The notes under the pieces: model-generated
What the model saw: only the letters and a program-made list of their open reading frames with translations
Databases searched by the model: none
Told to the model about the DNA's origin: nothing
Translations under genes and position numbers: made by a program
Part shown: positions 1 through 6,807 of the stretch, in pieces
How positions within the stretch are numbered: position 1 is the stretch's first letter
Layout: every line of letters starts with the position of its first letter
NCBI GenBank assembly: GCA_049700035.1
Contig: JBNAWC010000013.1
Location: 1-30,613, forward strand
DNA from: JAVZLQ01 sp049700035
GTDB lineage: Archaea > Thermoproteota > Bathyarchaeia > Bathyarchaeales > Bathycorpusculaceae
Direction: 5' to 3'
Length of the DNA: 30,613 nt

Positions 1-15
1 AGCGGACTTAAACCT

Positions 16-53
16 AAATTCCACATGGAAAAATGAGCAAATTCCACGTGGAA
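16..53. repeat. Two tandem palindromes, candidate operator
   Basis: A 15-base unit AAATTCCACRTGGAA occurs at 16-30 and 39-53, 23 bases start to start (about two helical turns), differing at one base. The core of the second copy, TTCCACGTGGAA, is a perfect palindrome. It lies just upstream of the ribbon-helix-helix frame. Such proteins often bind paired palindromes and control their own promoter, so an operator is a reasonable inference. Confidence 0.4.
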
Positions 54-278
54 GTCAAATAGTAAGACATAATAAAACCGCATATAAAACCACAGTTTCA
101 CTTTACCTTTCAAAAAATTTAGTGGAATCCGCCAAAAAACACGGATTAAACCTTTCAAGAATCCTCGAAGAAGCTCTAAACTCAATACTAACCTATATGG
201 AAACTCAAAACATTCAAACAGCTTTAAAAACAAGCTCTAATTCTTTTGGTGAAGCTTTTCTTCAAAGAAAAGGTTCAG

Positions 279-352
279 TGCCGAGGGCCGGGTTTGAACC
301 GGCGACAACCCGGTCTTCAGCCGGGCGCTCTCCCAGGCTGAGCTACCTCGGC
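279..352 (-). tRNA. tRNA-Phe (anticodon GAA)
   Basis: On the minus strand the acceptor stem GCCGAGG (352-346) pairs with CCTCGGC (286-280), with discriminator A at 279. The anticodon stem CCCGG/CCGGG encloses the loop CTGAAGA, giving anticodon GAA. The T arm is GCCGG-TTCAAAC-CCGGC. There is no intron and CCA is not encoded, as is common in archaea. A TATA-like AACTTAAAAG (390-381) lies about 30 bases upstream, and a T-rich stretch follows the 3' end near 264-273. The ribbon-helix-helix frame crosses this gene antisense, which makes it a likely integration target. Confidence 0.95.
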
Positions 353-380
353 TTTTGTAATTGAAAATGGTTGTTGTTTG

Positions 381-390
381 CTTTTAAGTT
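381..390 (-). promoter_or_regulatory. TATA-like box of tRNA-Phe
   Basis: AACTTAAAAG on the minus strand sits 29-38 bases upstream of the tRNA 5' end at 352, the usual archaeal TATA spacing. Confidence 0.4.
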
Positions 391-509
391 TTCTGAATTG
401 GGATTTTGGTTTGGCGGGTGTCAGATTCAGAATCGTATTTTTAGATACATCGGAGTGAGAAACATCCTTTAAAAAACTTAAATGGGAATTTTAGGTTAGA
501 GGCTTGGAA

Positions 510-671
510 ATGAAAGTTAAGAGGGCCGTCATAATTGTGGAGCTTGTTCCGGAAAGTCTGTCGGAGGATAATAAGCAGATTATCAGTGAATTGGTTAGTT
601 GGTTTAAGGAAGAAAACGCTTTGATTCCATGGGTTAAAAACGTCAAAGAAGTTGTAATTGAAGATTGCTAG
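510..671 (+). CDS. Small conserved-looking protein, 53 aa, function unknown
   Basis: ATG at 510 to TAG at 669-671 encodes 53 residues beginning MKVKRAVIIVELVPES and ending KNVKEVVIEDC. The composition looks like a real protein: a hydrophobic strand at residues 6-13, an amphipathic helix at about 18-36, and a second strand VVIED at the end, suggesting a small alpha/beta fold. A TATA-like CTTTAAAAAACTTA at 467-480 lies about 30 bases upstream of the ATG, so the message would have a very short leader. The end overlaps the convergent gene at 668-790 by a few bases. I do not recognise the family. It is too short for the usual ORF cut-off, and the antisense frame over it (441-731) is a shadow. Confidence 0.6.
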   Translation: MKVKRAVIIVELVPESLSEDNKQIISELVSWFKEENALIPWVKNVKEVVIEDC

Positions 672-790
672 GCGATGTGAAGCAAAAACTTGGCTAAAAC
701 GTAGCCTATAAAGGCTGATTCTAGAAAGCAAAGGACAATTAAGGCTCTTTCAATTTTTCTTTGTTCACGCAAAACCACTTCGTCTTCCAT
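668..790 (-). CDS. Tiny single-span membrane protein, 40 aa, function unknown
   Basis: On the minus strand ATG at 790-788 runs to TAG at 670-668, giving 40 residues that start MEDEVVLREQRKIERA. A charged, helix-forming N-terminus of about 15 residues is followed by one hydrophobic span (ALIVLCFLESAFIGYVLAKF), consistent with a single-pass membrane peptide. A TATA-like TTTAAAC lies about 40 bases upstream. Its stop overlaps the stop of the convergent 53-codon gene. Function cannot be assigned. The promoter and sharp amphipathic/hydrophobic division are the main arguments that it is real. Confidence 0.5.
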   Translation of the reverse strand: MEDEVVLREQRKIERALIVLCFLESAFIGYVLAKFLLHIA

Positions 791-900
791 TTCTATAACA
801 TCCTACTTTGCATTTCTAAAAGCAGTTTAAAGGAAAGACTTTATGAAGCAAAGATAAATATCTAAAATTCTAAGCAACAATCTGCAGAAAAGCATGGTGG

Positions 901-974
901 GGGCCCGTAGTCTAGCTGGTTAGGACGTCGCCCTCACGCGGCGAAGGTCGCCGGTTCAAATCCGGCCGGGCCCA
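901..974 (+). tRNA. tRNA-Val (anticodon CAC)
   Basis: Acceptor GGGCCCG (901-907) pairs with CGGGCCC (967-973), with discriminator A at 974. The anticodon stem TCGCC/GGCGA encloses CTCACGC, giving anticodon CAC. The T arm is GCCGG-TTCAAAT-CCGGC. There is no intron and no encoded CCA. AT-rich sequence around 851-872 supplies a plausible TATA box. The flavodoxin gene on the other strand ends at 975, directly against the tRNA 3' end. Confidence 0.96.
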
Positions 975-1463
975 TTATTGTCGGCTATTGTTTATTTTTA
1001 GTGTTAGGTTTGCTACTCTTTTTCCGAGGGTTTTGCATGATTCAAGCTCGTTTTTGCTTGGTTTTTCCACGGCTGCAGCGCCATAGTGTTTGTCATCTGC
1101 CCTTCCTTGTATTATCATTCCGTGAACTAGCATAGCTTGTAGTATTGATAGGAGTGTTGTTTCTGCGCCAGTTGCTGTTCCGCCGGAGCTTGTGAAGGCT
1201 GCGCCGATTTTGCCTTCAAGTTTTCCGTGGATTTTTACTGATTCGTCGATGAGTGCTTTGATTTTTGCTGACATTTGTCCATAATATGTTGGTGAGCCGA
1301 TTATTATTCCATCTGCCTCTAACAAGTCGTTGAGGCTTGTCTGTTCAACCTTTTTAACGGTAACTTCAACGCCTTCTATTTGCCTCGCGCCTTCTGCAAC
1401 TGCAAGCGCCATTTTCTCGGTGTTTCCAGTTCGCGAGTCATAAACAACCAAGATTTTCTTCAT
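975..1463 (-). CDS. Flavodoxin-family (WrbA/NADPH-quinone-reductase-like) protein
   Basis: A 162-residue protein with the flavodoxin fold, expected to bind FMN and act as a cytoplasmic electron carrier or quinone/iron-sulfur reductase. The N-terminus is strand ILVVYDS followed by the FMN phosphate loop SRTGNTEKMA (residues 10-19). The second flavin-contact region is GSPTYYGQMSAKIKALID (near residues 57-74), and the third is TSSGGTATGAETT, which is typical of the WrbA-like group. ATG at 1463 is preceded by GAGGT seven bases upstream, and a TATA-like GGTTAAAAGTTAAAAC lies near 1500-1515. Transcription is convergent with tRNA-Val. The physiological partner cannot be told from the neighbours. Confidence 0.85.
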   Translation of the reverse strand: MKKILVVYDSRTGNTEKMALAVAEGARQIEGVEVTVKKVEQTSLNDLLEADGIIIGSPTYYGQMSAKIKALIDESVKIHGKLEGKIGAAFTSSGGTATGAETTLLSILQAMLVHGMIIQGRADDKHYGAAAVEKPSKNELESCKTLGKRVANLTLKINNSRQ

Positions 1464-1586
1464 GTATTAGACCTCAAAGTTATAGTGTCGCAGTTTCAGT
1501 TTTAACTTTTAACCTTACCAGTTAACTAGAAAAGTTGAATAGAAGATTCTTCCACAAAATATAAGTGTGCAGAGAAAGAAAATTTC

Positions 1587-1666
1587 ATGAGGAGAATGGT
1601 GGATTAGGCTCGAATGGAGAAAGGAGAGAAAGGAGGAAAAATAGTTCTCTCCACCATTCTCCTCAT
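1587..1666. repeat. Long inverted repeat with two competing stems
   Basis: ATGAGGAGAATGGTGGA at 1587-1603 is the exact reverse complement of 1650-1666. The 46-base loop is purine-rich and holds GGAGAGAA (1623-1630), which could instead pair with TTCTCTCC (1645-1652). The two stems share bases 1650-1652, so they are alternatives. It could be a structured RNA, a terminator or the relic of a small mobile repeat; none can be settled from one copy. Confidence 0.6.
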
Positions 1667-1692
1667 CATTCTTCATTATTCACGTTCATGTT

Positions 1693-1716
1693 AGATTTAA
1701 ACTTTTCTTTAAATCT
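1693..1716. repeat. 9-base inverted repeat, 6-base loop
   Basis: AGATTTAAA (1693-1701) and TTTAAATCT (1708-1716) are exact reverse complements around CTTTTC. AT-rich and short, it could be an operator or a hairpin. Confidence 0.5.
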
Positions 1717-1824
1717 CAACTACAACTCTTTGATTTTCCCTTAAAATAAGCTTTTAGCAGGTTGAGGTATCTAGCCTAACGTTGTAATAGGCGACTTCTA
1801 GAATGTGCGCCTTTGGAGATGCTT

Positions 1825-2400
1825 TTAGGTTTTAATGAACTGCCTTATAATTTCGTCTGCAGTTAATATTTTTGCGTTGTAAACGTATTCCAAATACTTC
1901 AAGCCTTGTTCGTGGTCTTCTTGTGTGAAGGCTTCAACACAGTCCTTCGCCACTATTATTTTGTATCCTCTGAAGAAGGCGTCCGCCGCGGTGTGCCTAA
2001 CGCAAATGTTTGTGTGTAAACCGCATAGAACTACTGTTTTCACGCCTTCGCCGTTGTATAGGCTTCTGAGCAGCGGGTCCAAACCAGTTTCGTAGAAGCC
2101 ACTGTAAGTTCGCTTTTCAACTACGTAATCCTTTTTTGACGGCTTAAGTTCTGGTATGACCTCTGCACCTTTCGTGCCTTTTATGGCGTGTTTTCCCCAT
2201 TTATGGACAACCTCGGCATCCTGCGGATAATGTGCATCATTGCTGTAGATTACTGGAACATTGTGTTTGCGGGCTGCTTCAACAAGCTTTTTGATGTTTG
2301 GAATTATTTTTTTGGCGCGTTCGCATTTCAAGTCTCCAGTGACAAAATCGTTAAGCATGTCGATTATTATAATTGCCATTCTCTCTGACATACTTAACAT
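1825..2400 (-). CDS. Nicotinamidase/isochorismatase-family cysteine hydrolase
   Basis: The 191-residue protein carries the full catalytic set of the family: Asp14 in IIIIDMLNDF, Lys96 in VVEKRTYSGF and the nucleophile Cys133 in GLHTNICVRHTA. The metal ligands typical of nicotinamidases are also present: Asp55 and His57 (SNDAHYP), and His71 (WGKHAI). This favours deamidation of nicotinamide to nicotinate in NAD salvage over isochorismate hydrolysis, though related amidases share the layout. ATG at 2400 is chosen because a TATA-like TTTTATAA (2445-2438) lies about 40 bases upstream, giving a short leader without a clear ribosome site. ATG codons at residues 4 and 8 are alternatives. The gene is divergent from the exported propeller protein. 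Confidence 0.85.
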   Translation of the reverse strand: MLSMSERMAIIIIDMLNDFVTGDLKCERAKKIIPNIKKLVEAARKHNVPVIYSNDAHYPQDAEVVHKWGKHAIKGTKGAEVIPELKPSKKDYVVEKRTYSGFYETGLDPLLRSLYNGEGVKTVVLCGLHTNICVRHTAADAFFRGYKIIVAKDCVEAFTQEDHEQGLKYLEYVYNAKILTADEIIRQFIKT

Positions 2401-2586
2401 TATGAATTTTTCTGGATTTATCGTTTTCTTTGTGAATTATAAAAGTAGAGCGCGCGTTACGTGCTTTTGAGGTTTAGTTGTAATAACGATTGCTTTTTAG
2501 GATTTTTTGTATTGAGTTTGTTTGCGCAAGTTTTTTTAGAATAGCCTTTAGTAATAAACACGATAAATTATTCAAGTGAGATAAGG
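2401..2586. promoter_or_regulatory. Divergent promoter region
   Basis: Leftward, TTTTATAA (minus strand, 2445-2438) serves the hydrolase. Rightward, CGATAAATTATT near 2560-2571 is the best TATA candidate for the exported protein, whose ATG at 2587 follows a purine-rich GAGATAAGG ribosome site. Confidence 0.4.
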
Positions 2587-4428
2587 ATGTCGAAAACTAA
2601 AAACGCGTTAGGCTTCGCATTAGCAACCATAATTGCGTCAACAATATTAGGATTCTGCAGCATCCCTCATTCAAGCGCACTTGCACCTACTGAAACCGCT
2701 AACCCAAAACTTATCTACTGGCCACCCACACACGTTGGAAAAATCTACGACAACATTTTTGTTACCAGCGGCTCGCTTGACATTTGGAGCATGACTTGGT
2801 CACCTTCTGGAAGGTATCTGCTAATTTTTGGACGTATCTACGAAGGATCTTTAGAACCGGGAATACCGCAAGACTTTAACACGTTAATAATAGACATGGA
2901 GAACGGCACACTGGCATACAAATTCAAACTTGACGCAGGGTTAGAAACCTTCAGTAAGTTCGCCTTCTCGCCAGACGAGACAAAGATATTTTATGTGAAT
3001 AATACGTATACGGGATATGGTCCTATGGTGTATTCTGTAAATTTGGACGGCACCAATCCAACCTTTATAACCTACATGAACAGCAGCACAGCAGTAAACC
3101 ATATGAGGCCGCCCTACCTTGTCGACGCTACTAGCGATGGATATTTGATTTACACCTCCTGCGAAACCACATACAACTGGACTACTGGACAATATAACTA
3201 CACGAATTGCATCTGGAAATACGCCTTAGACACTGGTGAAAAATCGCTAATCGTAAAGCTTGAGGGAATAGAAAATCTGATAACAAGTTTGAGCGTTTCT
3301 CCATCTGGCGACAAAATAGCCTATGCTACTGGAAGCGACATCTGGGTTGTTGACATAAATGGCGCTGAGCCGCCTGTGAAGGTCACATCGGCTTATGGTG
3401 AAAAAGTTGTAACATTTATTGACTGGACAAATAATGGAACAACGTTAACCTATTCGGAGGCCGACGCTACCATAGGCGAGTATGGACTTTACAAGAAAGG
3501 GGAGGTTTCTCTTAAGGGGAACGTAACAGCAGTAAACGTTAACGGAAGCAATCATCACATCATCCTAAACGACGCGTATGGGCTTGTATGGTCGCCAGTT
3601 AACGACTCGCTTGCTGCATACATTAGATTTCAACCGCCAGACGATTGGTATGGGTATCCCTACCTCATAGACTTTAACATGCCGATAACGCCGTATCCGG
3701 ACAGCGACGGAGATGGCTTACCTGACCAAGCTGAAATCCCATTCCACCTTAATCCTCTTGACCCAACGGACTTAGAGAAGGATTATGACGAAGACGGGTT
3801 AACCAACCGAGAAGAATACGATTACGGAACATGGATGGGTAATCCTGATTGCGACGATGATGGACTCAGCGACGGCGTTGAAGTCAAAGTTTTCAAGACG
3901 AATCCGAGAAAGGCGGATACGGATGGCGACGGCGTAGCTGATGGTTTGGAGGCAGCGGCAACGGGATTGAACGCTTTTATTTCCGTCTTGCCGGAAGGCT
4001 GGATACGCATGCAACTTCAATGGTCAAACAAAACAATGTATGTTTCGACGAACTCTTCAGTTCTCGGCGTGGTCTTTAACTCGACAAGTATGGCTTTAAG
4101 CGTTTCGGTTGGTGGTCCAGATGGAACAGTGGGCATCGCCAACATAACAATACCGATAGAAATGATAAGTTCGTTTTCAGATATCAAGGTGACATTGGAC
4201 AATCAGCCCATAGAATTCCAAACAACGCAAATTGGCAGTTACGCTCAAATCTATGTGCAATATCACCACAGTTTTCATGAGTTGACAGCGCATTTAAAAG
4301 GCGGCGGCGCAGGAAGCATTGGCGGCATAGACCTAACGGGCATCATGAGTTACTGGTGGCTCATACTTTCGGCTGCCATCATAGCAGTTGCGGCGGTGGT
4401 GTCAGTAATAATTGTGAAAAGAGGATAA
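2587..4428 (+). CDS. Exported, membrane-anchored beta-propeller protein with calcium-binding-type repeats
   Basis: The 613-residue protein starts with a signal peptide (roughly residues 1-32, hydrophobic ALGFALATIIASTILGFC). Residues of about 60-365 contain repeated blade-like motifs such as MTWSPSGRYLLIFG, FAFSPDETKIFYVN and LSVSPSGDKIAYATG, as in TolB/WD40-like propellers. Residues of about 370-460 hold Asp-rich repeats (DSDGDGLPDQAE, DYDEDGLTNREE, DCDDDGLSDGVE, DTDGDGVADGLE) of the thrombospondin type 3/dockerin-like kind that bind calcium. A Ser/Thr-rich beta domain follows, then one transmembrane span (WWLILSAAIIAVAAVVSVII) with a short basic tail. It should therefore sit outside the cell, held by its C-terminus. 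Its ligand or enzymatic role is unknown. It probably forms an operon with the gene 13 bases downstream. Confidence 0.8.
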   Translation: MSKTKNALGFALATIIASTILGFCSIPHSSALAPTETANPKLIYWPPTHVGKIYDNIFVTSGSLDIWSMTWSPSGRYLLIFGRIYEGSLEPGIPQDFNTLIIDMENGTLAYKFKLDAGLETFSKFAFSPDETKIFYVNNTYTGYGPMVYSVNLDGTNPTFITYMNSSTAVNHMRPPYLVDATSDGYLIYTSCETTYNWTTGQYNYTNCIWKYALDTGEKSLIVKLEGIENLITSLSVSPSGDKIAYATGSDIWVVDINGAEPPVKVTSAYGEKVVTFIDWTNNGTTLTYSEADATIGEYGLYKKGEVSLKGNVTAVNVNGSNHHIILNDAYGLVWSPVNDSLAAYIRFQPPDDWYGYPYLIDFNMPITPYPDSDGDGLPDQAEIPFHLNPLDPTDLEKDYDEDGLTNREEYDYGTWMGNPDCDDDGLSDGVEVKVFKTNPRKADTDGDGVADGLEAAATGLNAFISVLPEGWIRMQLQWSNKTMYVSTNSSVLGVVFNSTSMALSVSVGGPDGTVGIANITIPIEMISSFSDIKVTLDNQPIEFQTTQIGSYAQIYVQYHHSFHELTAHLKGGGAGSIGGIDLTGIMSYWWLILSAAIIAVAAVVSVIIVKRG

Positions 4429-4441
4429 CTGAGGAATCGCA

Positions 4442-5113
4442 ATGAGAAAAACGATTATTCTAATGACAATTACGGCACTTCTGCTGTGCTGTGCAAGTTT
4501 AGCACGCGCAGAAGCACAAGTCGGCGTTAAAGTTAGCGACTGGGTAAGATGCGACTACGCTTCTGGTGCAACCCCACCAGAGGGTGCCCCACAATGGGTC
4601 AAGGTGGAATGCATATCCGTCACGGAAACAACAGCAACATTGAGCGTAACAACCCACTTCAGCAATGGAGCAGAACAAACAGAGATTATGTTGTGGGATG
4701 TTGCCAGCGGCACTGGAAACGCAACTTTCCAAGCGCTTATACCAGCAAACTCAAAGACAGGAGACATCATTAAAGTGATTGGAAACGGCAGTGTAACGAT
4801 TGCTGGAGAAAAAACTGGAACCTACGCTGGGGCAAGCAGAACAGTTGTCTACGCGAGTTTATCTCAGGGCACTACGCAGTTTAGCTATTGCTGGGATAAA
4901 GCTACTGGAATCATCGTGGAAGTAACCTTAATGGAAGGCTCTGCATCCGTAACTTATAAAGCGACAAGCACGAACATTTGGCAAGGGTCATCTGCAAATC
5001 CGATAGTGCTACCCAACCTACCAGTTGAAATGCTTTCCATCTGCATTTCAACTGCAGTTGCGATAGCAATGGTAACAACAGCAGTAATCTACACGAGGCA
5101 CAGGCGAAGCTAA
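4442..5113 (+). CDS. Exported protein with C-terminal membrane anchor, function unknown
   Basis: The 223-residue protein has a clear signal peptide (IILMTITALLLCCASLARA), a beta-rich body with many Thr, Ser and Gly residues, and one C-terminal span (MLSICISTAVAIAMVTTAVI) followed by the basic tail YTRHRRS. The start ATG at 4442 has GAGG seven bases upstream and lies 13 bases after the propeller gene, so the two are probably cotranscribed. The topology matches its neighbour: outside the cell with a C-terminal anchor. Two cysteines lie in the body (VRCDYAS and KVECISV), with a third further on (FSYCWDK). I recognise no family. T-rich runs at about 5139-5157 may end transcription. Confidence 0.75.
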   Translation: MRKTIILMTITALLLCCASLARAEAQVGVKVSDWVRCDYASGATPPEGAPQWVKVECISVTETTATLSVTTHFSNGAEQTEIMLWDVASGTGNATFQALIPANSKTGDIIKVIGNGSVTIAGEKTGTYAGASRTVVYASLSQGTTQFSYCWDKATGIIVEVTLMEGSASVTYKATSTNIWQGSSANPIVLPNLPVEMLSICISTAVAIAMVTTAVIYTRHRRS

Positions 5114-5154
5114 ACGGGAGTTAGCAGTTCTTTCCACAATCTTTTTGTCCTCTT

Positions 5155-6354
5155 TTAAATTTCTAGGAGGATTTCTGTTTTTACGAAGTTGTTACATCCC
5201 CTTTTAGTGACTTCCACGGCGTCTTCTATTCTGACACCGCCTATTTCTGGGTCGTATAGTCCAGGTTCTACGGTTACAACGTTGTGTTCTTCTAGGGCGA
5301 ACTTGTAGAACTCGTTTAGGCTTGGTCCTTCATGTACTTGTAAGCCCACGCCATGTCCAAGTCCATGATTAAAGCCTTTTTTTATTTGTTTTCCGCCTCT
5401 TGTTGTGGCGTATCCCGCCTTTTCCAGAACATCGCAGCATATATTGTAGGGTTCGCTTCCCAAAACGCCCGCTTTTACTGCGTCTATCGCGGCGTTTCTT
5501 GCCTCAAGCACTGCCTCAAACATTTTTTTAATTTCCTTTGGAGCTTTTCCCTTAACAATTGTCCGCGTCACATCCGTGTAGTAGCGGCTTCTGATACTTT
5601 TCGGATAAATATCCAAAATTATTGGTTGGTTTGCCATAAGCTCGTCTTCTTGACTGCCAGAATAATGCGGGTCTGCACCTTTTGGTCCACACGCAACTAT
5701 TGTGTCTTCTGCCGCACATCCACCATCAAGAAACTCGTGCCCAAGCAAGGCTTTTACTTTACCAACCTTTAGAACTTCTTTCCTTCCGTTAACCCTTGTA
5801 ACCAGTCTTCCTTTATCGTCAACATCAGCGTCTGCAATTAAGTCAATAACCTTTTTTATCGCTTTGTCGACTATGGCTTGCACTTCTCTTATTGCTTGTA
5901 TCTCGTCTGGCTCTTTCGTCTCTCTTGCCTTTTCGATTACGTCGAACGTTGGCGTTATGGTTAAGCCTTCTTTTCTCAACGTGTCTGCGATTACTACTGG
6001 AAAGTTTGGCGGTACACAGATTTTCGCGCCTTTGCCTAACTCTTTTTTCGCGACGTTTGCAAGAAATTTTAGGTTGCCAATTTTCGGGTCTGGCGCTGAC
6101 TTCATTATCTCATGCAGGTTATAGTCCACGTATGAGCGTACATCCTTAACTATTGATTCCTTTTTTGCGCGGGAGTACTCCATAGGGTTTACTATTAGTA
6201 TCGGTTTTTCGCCAACTCTCTTTATGTATATGAATGGGTCTGGAGCCAAAAACTTCGTTAAATAGTACATGTTTGCCTCTTTCTCGCTTTCGGAGTAAAG
6301 GAAAATTGCCTCGGCTCCCTTCTCCGCAAGTATCCTATCAATATCTTCTCTCAA
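5155..6354 (-). CDS. M24 family metallopeptidase (Xaa-Pro aminopeptidase-like)
   Basis: This 399-residue pita-bread-fold protein has an N-terminal creatinase-like domain (about 1-145) and a C-terminal catalytic domain. All five dinuclear metal ligands of family M24 are visible: Asp248 (ILDIYP), Asp261 (YTDVTRT), His334 (NHGLGHGVG), Glu363 (VEPGLYD) and Glu378 (IEDAVEV). His230 (DPHYSG) is the usual substrate-binding histidine. It should cleave N-terminal residues before proline, or another small peptide bond; specificity cannot be read from sequence. The start is a TTG at 6354 with GGAG about nine bases upstream and a TATA-like CCAAATAAAAGT near 6385-6375. It converges with the exported-protein operon. 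Confidence 0.88.
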   Translation of the reverse strand: MREDIDRILAEKGAEAIFLYSESEKEANMYYLTKFLAPDPFIYIKRVGEKPILIVNPMEYSRAKKESIVKDVRSYVDYNLHEIMKSAPDPKIGNLKFLANVAKKELGKGAKICVPPNFPVVIADTLRKEGLTITPTFDVIEKARETKEPDEIQAIREVQAIVDKAIKKVIDLIADADVDDKGRLVTRVNGRKEVLKVGKVKALLGHEFLDGGCAAEDTIVACGPKGADPHYSGSQEDELMANQPIILDIYPKSIRSRYYTDVTRTIVKGKAPKEIKKMFEAVLEARNAAIDAVKAGVLGSEPYNICCDVLEKAGYATTRGGKQIKKGFNHGLGHGVGLQVHEGPSLNEFYKFALEEHNVVTVEPGLYDPEIGGVRIEDAVEVTKRGCNNFVKTEILLEI

Positions 6355-6421
6355 AAGTTCAGCGCTCCCATACTTTTATTTGGAGTTTCTCATTTATGTG
6401 GCAAGTTAAAATAAGTTTTGC

Positions 6422-6721
6422 TTACCCGCCGCTTACTATTGGCAACAAAATAACATGGTCCCCATTTTTGAGTTTGGTTTCTACACCCTTCAACTGGTTC
6501 AGAAGATAGCCGTTCACTGTGACAATATAATTTGGCTTCACATCAGCACCAATCCTATCATAAATTGCCTTTTTGAAGGCTTCTCCATACTTTTCCGAGA
6601 GTGCCATCAGCAAGTCTGCAACTGAAGCGCCTTCGCTTATTTCCACTTCCTCTTCTCTCACTGAGCCAATTATGTTTTTTATGTGTCCAACGTATTCAAC
6701 TTTGACTTTCATTTTTGGCAT
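6422..6721 (-). CDS. MoaD/ThiS-like ubiquitin-fold sulfur carrier or modifier
   Basis: The 99-residue protein has a beta-grasp pattern (VKVEYVGHIKNIIG, then EVEISEGASVADLLMALS) and ends in VSGG. The terminal Gly-Gly is the mark of proteins activated by an E1/MoeB-like enzyme, either to carry sulfur for molybdopterin or thiolation or to be joined to other proteins as in archaeal SAMPs. No activating enzyme is in the window, so the pathway stays open. ATG at 6721 has GGAAGG four bases upstream; ATG at 6712 is the alternative. The gene is divergent from methylmalonyl-CoA mutase and lies 67 bases before the M24 peptidase, which has its own TATA-like site. Confidence 0.8.
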   Translation of the reverse strand: MPKMKVKVEYVGHIKNIIGSVREEEVEISEGASVADLLMALSEKYGEAFKKAIYDRIGADVKPNYIVTVNGYLLNQLKGVETKLKNGDHVILLPIVSGG

Positions 6722-6807
6722 CTTGCCTTCCTAAGTATAATTTGAATTTGGCTTCTAATAATTCTTTTATTTCGCACAAGCCCTTCTTGTCTTTAGGTGC
6801 CTTAAAA
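6722..6807. promoter_or_regulatory. Promoter region of methylmalonyl-CoA mutase
   Basis: AGTATAATTT at 6734-6743 is a good TATA candidate for the mutase, about 65 bases before the GTG start at 6808. TTTAGGTG at 6792-6799 serves as the ribosome site. The same AT-rich stretch lies just upstream of the MoaD-like gene on the other strand. Confidence 0.45.

Larger units (their letters stand above)
2..364 (+). pseudogene. Ribbon-helix-helix frame reading antisense through tRNA-Phe; likely N-terminal fragment of a split integrase
   Basis: The frame is open from the window edge to a TGA at 362-364. Its middle reads like a ribbon-helix-helix DNA-binding segment: a strand (YKTTVSLYLSKNLVES) followed by helices (LNLSRILEEALNSILTYME). 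The last part (VPRAGFEPATTRSSAGRS) is simply the antisense of tRNA-Phe, which begins at 279. No ATG, GTG or TTG lies in frame upstream of the strand; the first is GTG at 122, which would cut the fold in half, so the piece is either incomplete or dead. Archaeal SSV-type integrases carry their attachment site inside the gene and are split when they insert at a tRNA, leaving an N-terminal piece that overlaps the tRNA 3' end. This arrangement fits that pattern, but no recombinase catalytic residues are in view. The alternative is a small CcdA/CopG-like regulator whose frame happens to run on. Confidence 0.5.
1464..1824. other. 361-base intergenic region with several palindromes
   Basis: Apart from the flavodoxin promoter at the left end, no convincing coding frame is present. 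The region holds a 17-base perfect inverted repeat (1587-1603 with 1650-1666), a 9-base inverted repeat (1693-1716) and a weak 5-base one (1789-1812) just beyond the stop of the hydrolase gene, where a terminator could lie. Confidence 0.5.

Noticed and set aside
1587..1680. C/D box guide RNA on the minus strand
   Set aside because: A C-box-like ATGATGA is present but no matching CTGA D box at the right spacing.
1614..1694. 26-codon frame within the inverted repeat
   Set aside because: Formed by the repeat arms; no promoter or ribosome site.
6715..6807. Upstream ATG start for methylmalonyl-CoA mutase
   Set aside because: Would overlap the MoaD-like gene and a TATA-like site, and the added residues do not resemble the family.
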